Assembly (NCBI GenBank): GCA_029932445.1
Contig: JAOZQB010000152.1
Span: 1-7,110 of the forward strand
Origin: Bacteroidales bacterium
Lineage (GTDB): Bacteria; Bacteroidota; Bacteroidia; Bacteroidales; JAADGE01
Length of the DNA: 7,110 bases
Direction of reading: 5' to 3'
A program made the translations under genes and the position numbers. This document shows positions 4,872-7,110 of this stretch, piece after piece (within the stretch, counting starts at the first letter, position 1; each line of letters opens with the position of its first letter). The notes beneath the pieces were generated by a model. It was not told the DNA's origin. It saw only the letters and a list, made by a program, of their open reading frames with translations, and searched no databases.

Positions 4872-7091
4872 TTAGTCTCCGAGTTCCAGTTGATTTTTTA
4901 CCAGTGTGTAATAAGCCCCTTTCTTTTTGGTAAGTTCTTTATGGGTGCCTTCTTCAATAATTTCACCTTTTTCAATAACAACAATCTTATCGGCATTTTT
5001 TACGGTACTTAAGCGGTGTGCCACTACTATTACGGTTTTTCCTTTAAAAAACGCCTCCAAATTATCCATAATAATTTTTTCGTTGTTAGCATCCAAAGCA
5101 TTGGTTGCTTCATCGAAAAAAATAAATTCCGGATTTTTATAAACAGCACGTGCAATCAATATTCTTTGTTTCTGTCCCTGACTTAAACCCACACCCTGTT
5201 GACCTATTTTAGTATTGTAAGCAAGCGGTAAATTTTCAATAAATTCACGAATATTTGCCACATTAACGGCATGTAATAACTTTTGTTTGTCAACATATTC
5301 TTCACTTACGGCAATGTTTTTTGCAATGCTGTCGGAAAAAATAAAACCGTCTTGCATCACCGTGCCGCATTTATTTCTCCATGCTCTGATACTGAAATTT
5401 TCCAATCGAATATCACCTATTTTAATTTCTCCCTTGCGGGGCGGATAAAATCCGAGTAAAAGTTTTATTAAAGTTGTTTTACCGCTGCCGCTTGTGCCTA
5501 CAACAGCCGTAATTTTCTTATCGGGAACAGTTAAATTAACAGCTTCCAGCACATCATCGTCTTTGCTTCCCGAATAGCTGAAAGATAAATCATTTATCGT
5601 CAGATCTCTTTTTTTAGGAAGGTCGGTAATTTTAGTATCATCCGGTCTTTCTTCATCTTCTTTTAAATGAATTTCACCCAAACGTTCCAGGCTGATTTTT
5701 GCATCTTGTGCCGAACGCATAAAATTAATCATTTGCTCAACCGGGCTGTTCAGTTGCCCGATAATGTATTGAACGGCAAGCATCATCCCAAGTGTCATAT
5801 CGCCGTGAATAACGGAAGTTGCTGCAATAAAAGAGATGATAATATTTTTGGTTTCGTTAAGAAAAACGGAGCCGGCTTGCTGGTATTGATTGAGTGCCAA
5901 ACTTTTAACATTTACCTTAAATAAACGTGCCTGAATGCGTTCCCATTCCCAACGTTTTTGACGTTCGCTGTTGTGAAGTTTTATTTCTTGCATTCCGGTA
6001 ATCAGCTGAATAACATTGCTTTGATTGTCGGAAAGTTGACTGAAACGTTTGTAATCCAATTCACGTCGCCGTTTCATAAAAATCCAAATCCATAAGCCGT
6101 ACAGAAAACTTCCGATAAGAAAAATTACAAAAATCTTCATACTGTAAATAAGGAGAACAATTCCGAAAATGATTAAATTTACAAAAGCAAATACGATATT
6201 TAAACTTGTGCTCGTCAGGAAATTTTCAATTCGTGTGTGATCGTTGATACGTTGTAAAATATCACCGGTCATTTTTTTATCAAAAAAACTAATCGGCAGT
6301 TTCATCAATTTGATGAGAAAATCGCTGATTAAAGAAATATTCACTCGTGTGCTGATATGAAGTAATATCCAAGAACGGATAAAATCAACGGCAGTGCGAC
6401 CGATATACAAAGTTATTTGAGCAATGAAAACAAGATAAATGAAACTGATGTTTTGATTTGAAATACCGAAATCGACAACCGATTGTGTTAAAAAAGGAAA
6501 AATTAATTGCAGTAAACTTCCGGTAATTAATCCTAAAAACAGTTGAACGATGAGTTTTTTATGCGGTTTTAAATATTGAAATAAGAATTTGAATTTTGTT
6601 TTGTCCTGTTTTTCATCTTTTTGCTCATAAAAATCGGGTGTGGGTTCAAGAAGCAGGGCAATACCTTTATCATCACCGTCTTTTTTAGTGCTGAGCCACT
6701 TGTTCAGAAATTCTTTTTTTGAATATTTCAGTAATCCTTCTGCCGGATCAGAGACATAAATGACCTCACTCCCGCCTCTCCTAAAAAGAGAGGAGTTTTT
6801 GGAAATTTTATAAACAACCACAAAATGATTTTGCCCCCAATGCACAATGCATGGTAATTTTGCTTCTTTACGCAGTTGTTCAAAAGTGATACTGACACCA
6901 ATTGTTCGCATACCGATTGCCTCTGCCGCATCGGAAATGCCGAGCATTGAAACACCTTCTCGTGTAATGCGACTTTTTTCACGCAGGTTTTGCAGACTGT
7001 ATGTTTTACCGTAATGCTTTGCCACCATACGCAGGCAAGTGGGACCGCAATCCATGGCGTCTAATTGGGTATAGTGGGGGAATTTAATCAC
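4872..7091 (-). CDS. Peptidase-containing ABC exporter, C39 type (739 aa)
   Basis: Inner-membrane exporter that cuts double-glycine leaders and pumps out the core peptide using ATP. The C39 peptidase domain (about 1-150) has oxyanion Q9, catalytic C15 in MDCGPTC, H89 in HWGQNHF and D115 in VSDPAEG. The membrane domain (about 170-455) shows about six hydrophobic segments. The ATPase domain (about 495-739) has Walker A GTSGSGKTT (532-540), Q-loop Q580, signature LSQGQ (636-640), Walker B IFFDE (657-661) and H-loop H692, all intact. The length is normal for the family. The start codon is GTG (7091-7089): an in-frame TAA lies directly upstream and the next Met is inside the catalytic motif, so GTG is the only sensible start. 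The 19 bases upstream are too few to show a promoter. The domain carries a short in-frame palindromic insertion at about residues 98-110 (see 6761-6800). The double-glycine peptide at 15-185 is the obvious substrate in this window. Confidence 0.96.
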   Translation of the reverse strand: MIKFPHYTQLDAMDCGPTCLRMVAKHYGKTYSLQNLREKSRITREGVSMLGISDAAEAIGMRTIGVSITFEQLRKEAKLPCIVHWGQNHFVVVYKISKNSSLFRRGGSEVIYVSDPAEGLLKYSKKEFLNKWLSTKKDGDDKGIALLLEPTPDFYEQKDEKQDKTKFKFLFQYLKPHKKLIVQLFLGLITGSLLQLIFPFLTQSVVDFGISNQNISFIYLVFIAQITLYIGRTAVDFIRSWILLHISTRVNISLISDFLIKLMKLPISFFDKKMTGDILQRINDHTRIENFLTSTSLNIVFAFVNLIIFGIVLLIYSMKIFVIFLIGSFLYGLWIWIFMKRRRELDYKRFSQLSDNQSNVIQLITGMQEIKLHNSERQKRWEWERIQARLFKVNVKSLALNQYQQAGSVFLNETKNIIISFIAATSVIHGDMTLGMMLAVQYIIGQLNSPVEQMINFMRSAQDAKISLERLGEIHLKEDEERPDDTKITDLPKKRDLTINDLSFSYSGSKDDDVLEAVNLTVPDKKITAVVGTSGSGKTTLIKLLLGFYPPRKGEIKIGDIRLENFSIRAWRNKCGTVMQDGFIFSDSIAKNIAVSEEYVDKQKLLHAVNVANIREFIENLPLAYNTKIGQQGVGLSQGQKQRILIARAVYKNPEFIFFDEATNALDANNEKIIMDNLEAFFKGKTVIVVAHRLSTVKNADKIVVIEKGEIIEEGTHKELTKKKGAYYTLVKNQLELGD
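6761..6800 (-). repeat. Palindromic repeat-like insert inside the C39 domain
   Basis: On the minus strand the sequence reads CTCCTCTC-TTTTTAG-GAGAGG and continues CGGGAGTGAGGTC. CCTCTC (6793-6788) pairs with GAGAGG (6780-6775) around a 7-nt loop. This looks like the short GC-richer hairpins that Bacteroidota scatter between genes (from memory, not searched). It is in frame and encodes NSSLFRRGGSEV (residues 99-110) between the beta-strand HFVVVYKI and IYVSDP, where related peptidases usually have only a tight turn. The low-AT, purine-biased composition stands out from the flanking codons. Confidence 0.5.
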
Positions 7092-7110
7092 TTATCTTTT
7101 TACTTATTAA

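Noticed and set aside
4809..5142. Two plus-strand frames across the exporter gene end
   Set aside because: One is built from the ATTATCAATT repeat and then antisense exporter sequence, the other is wholly antisense to the conserved ATPase motifs.
5667..5924. Plus-strand frame of 85 codons
   Set aside because: Antisense to the membrane domain of the exporter; no independent support.
6728..6982. Minus-strand frame of 84 codons in another phase
   Set aside because: Overlaps the C39 domain, whose frame holds all catalytic motifs; this is a shifted shadow.
1..7110. CRISPR array, tRNA or rRNA genes
   Set aside because: No regularly spaced repeats and no cloverleaf or rRNA-like sequence were found on either strand by eye.

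Overview
The window looks like chromosomal DNA from an AT-rich member of the Bacteroidota. The signs are runs of A and T between genes, almost no Shine-Dalgarno sequences before start codons, a double-glycine peptide leader of the type common in Bacteroidales and relatives, and an ECF-type sigma factor followed by a membrane-anchored TPR protein with an anti-sigma-like N-terminus. I cannot name the genus.

Left part, + strand (1-1219). Two small genes of 56 and 55 codons (15-185 and 495-662) appear to be diverged copies of one peptide cassette. They share the start context, an MKSxxLxKS N-terminus, a leader helix of the form LxxDx(L/I)K(K/R)(I/V), and a long-looped hairpin plus T-tract after the stop. 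The first has a classic double-glycine cleavage site and a short, very acidic core with one cysteine. In the second the glycines are replaced by Asp-Lys. A 109-residue protein of unknown function (890-1219) follows.

Right part, - strand (7091 down to 1230). The order of transcription is: a complete peptidase-containing ABC exporter with C39 protease, membrane and ATPase domains; a 305-bp gap holding a promoter-like element; an HlyD-family membrane fusion protein; an ECF-like sigma factor; a 91-residue protein; and a TPR protein with one membrane segment. The 91-residue protein aligns without gaps to the first 95 residues of the TPR protein, so the operon seems to carry two versions of one probable anti-sigma module.

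How the parts fit. The C39 domain of the exporter would cut the double-glycine leader and export the core, with HlyD bridging the periplasm; an outer-membrane channel is not in the window. A 65/66-bp sequence with two phased A9 tracts and a C-rich core is nearly identical upstream of the second small gene and upstream of hlyD. This ties peptide and export/sigma operon into one regulon. The sigma factor encoded behind hlyD is the natural candidate to read the element, which would give a self-amplifying circuit held in check by the anti-sigma-like proteins; this last step is inference. No modifying enzyme (radical SAM, LanB/LanM, YcaO) and no recognisable immunity gene is seen here.
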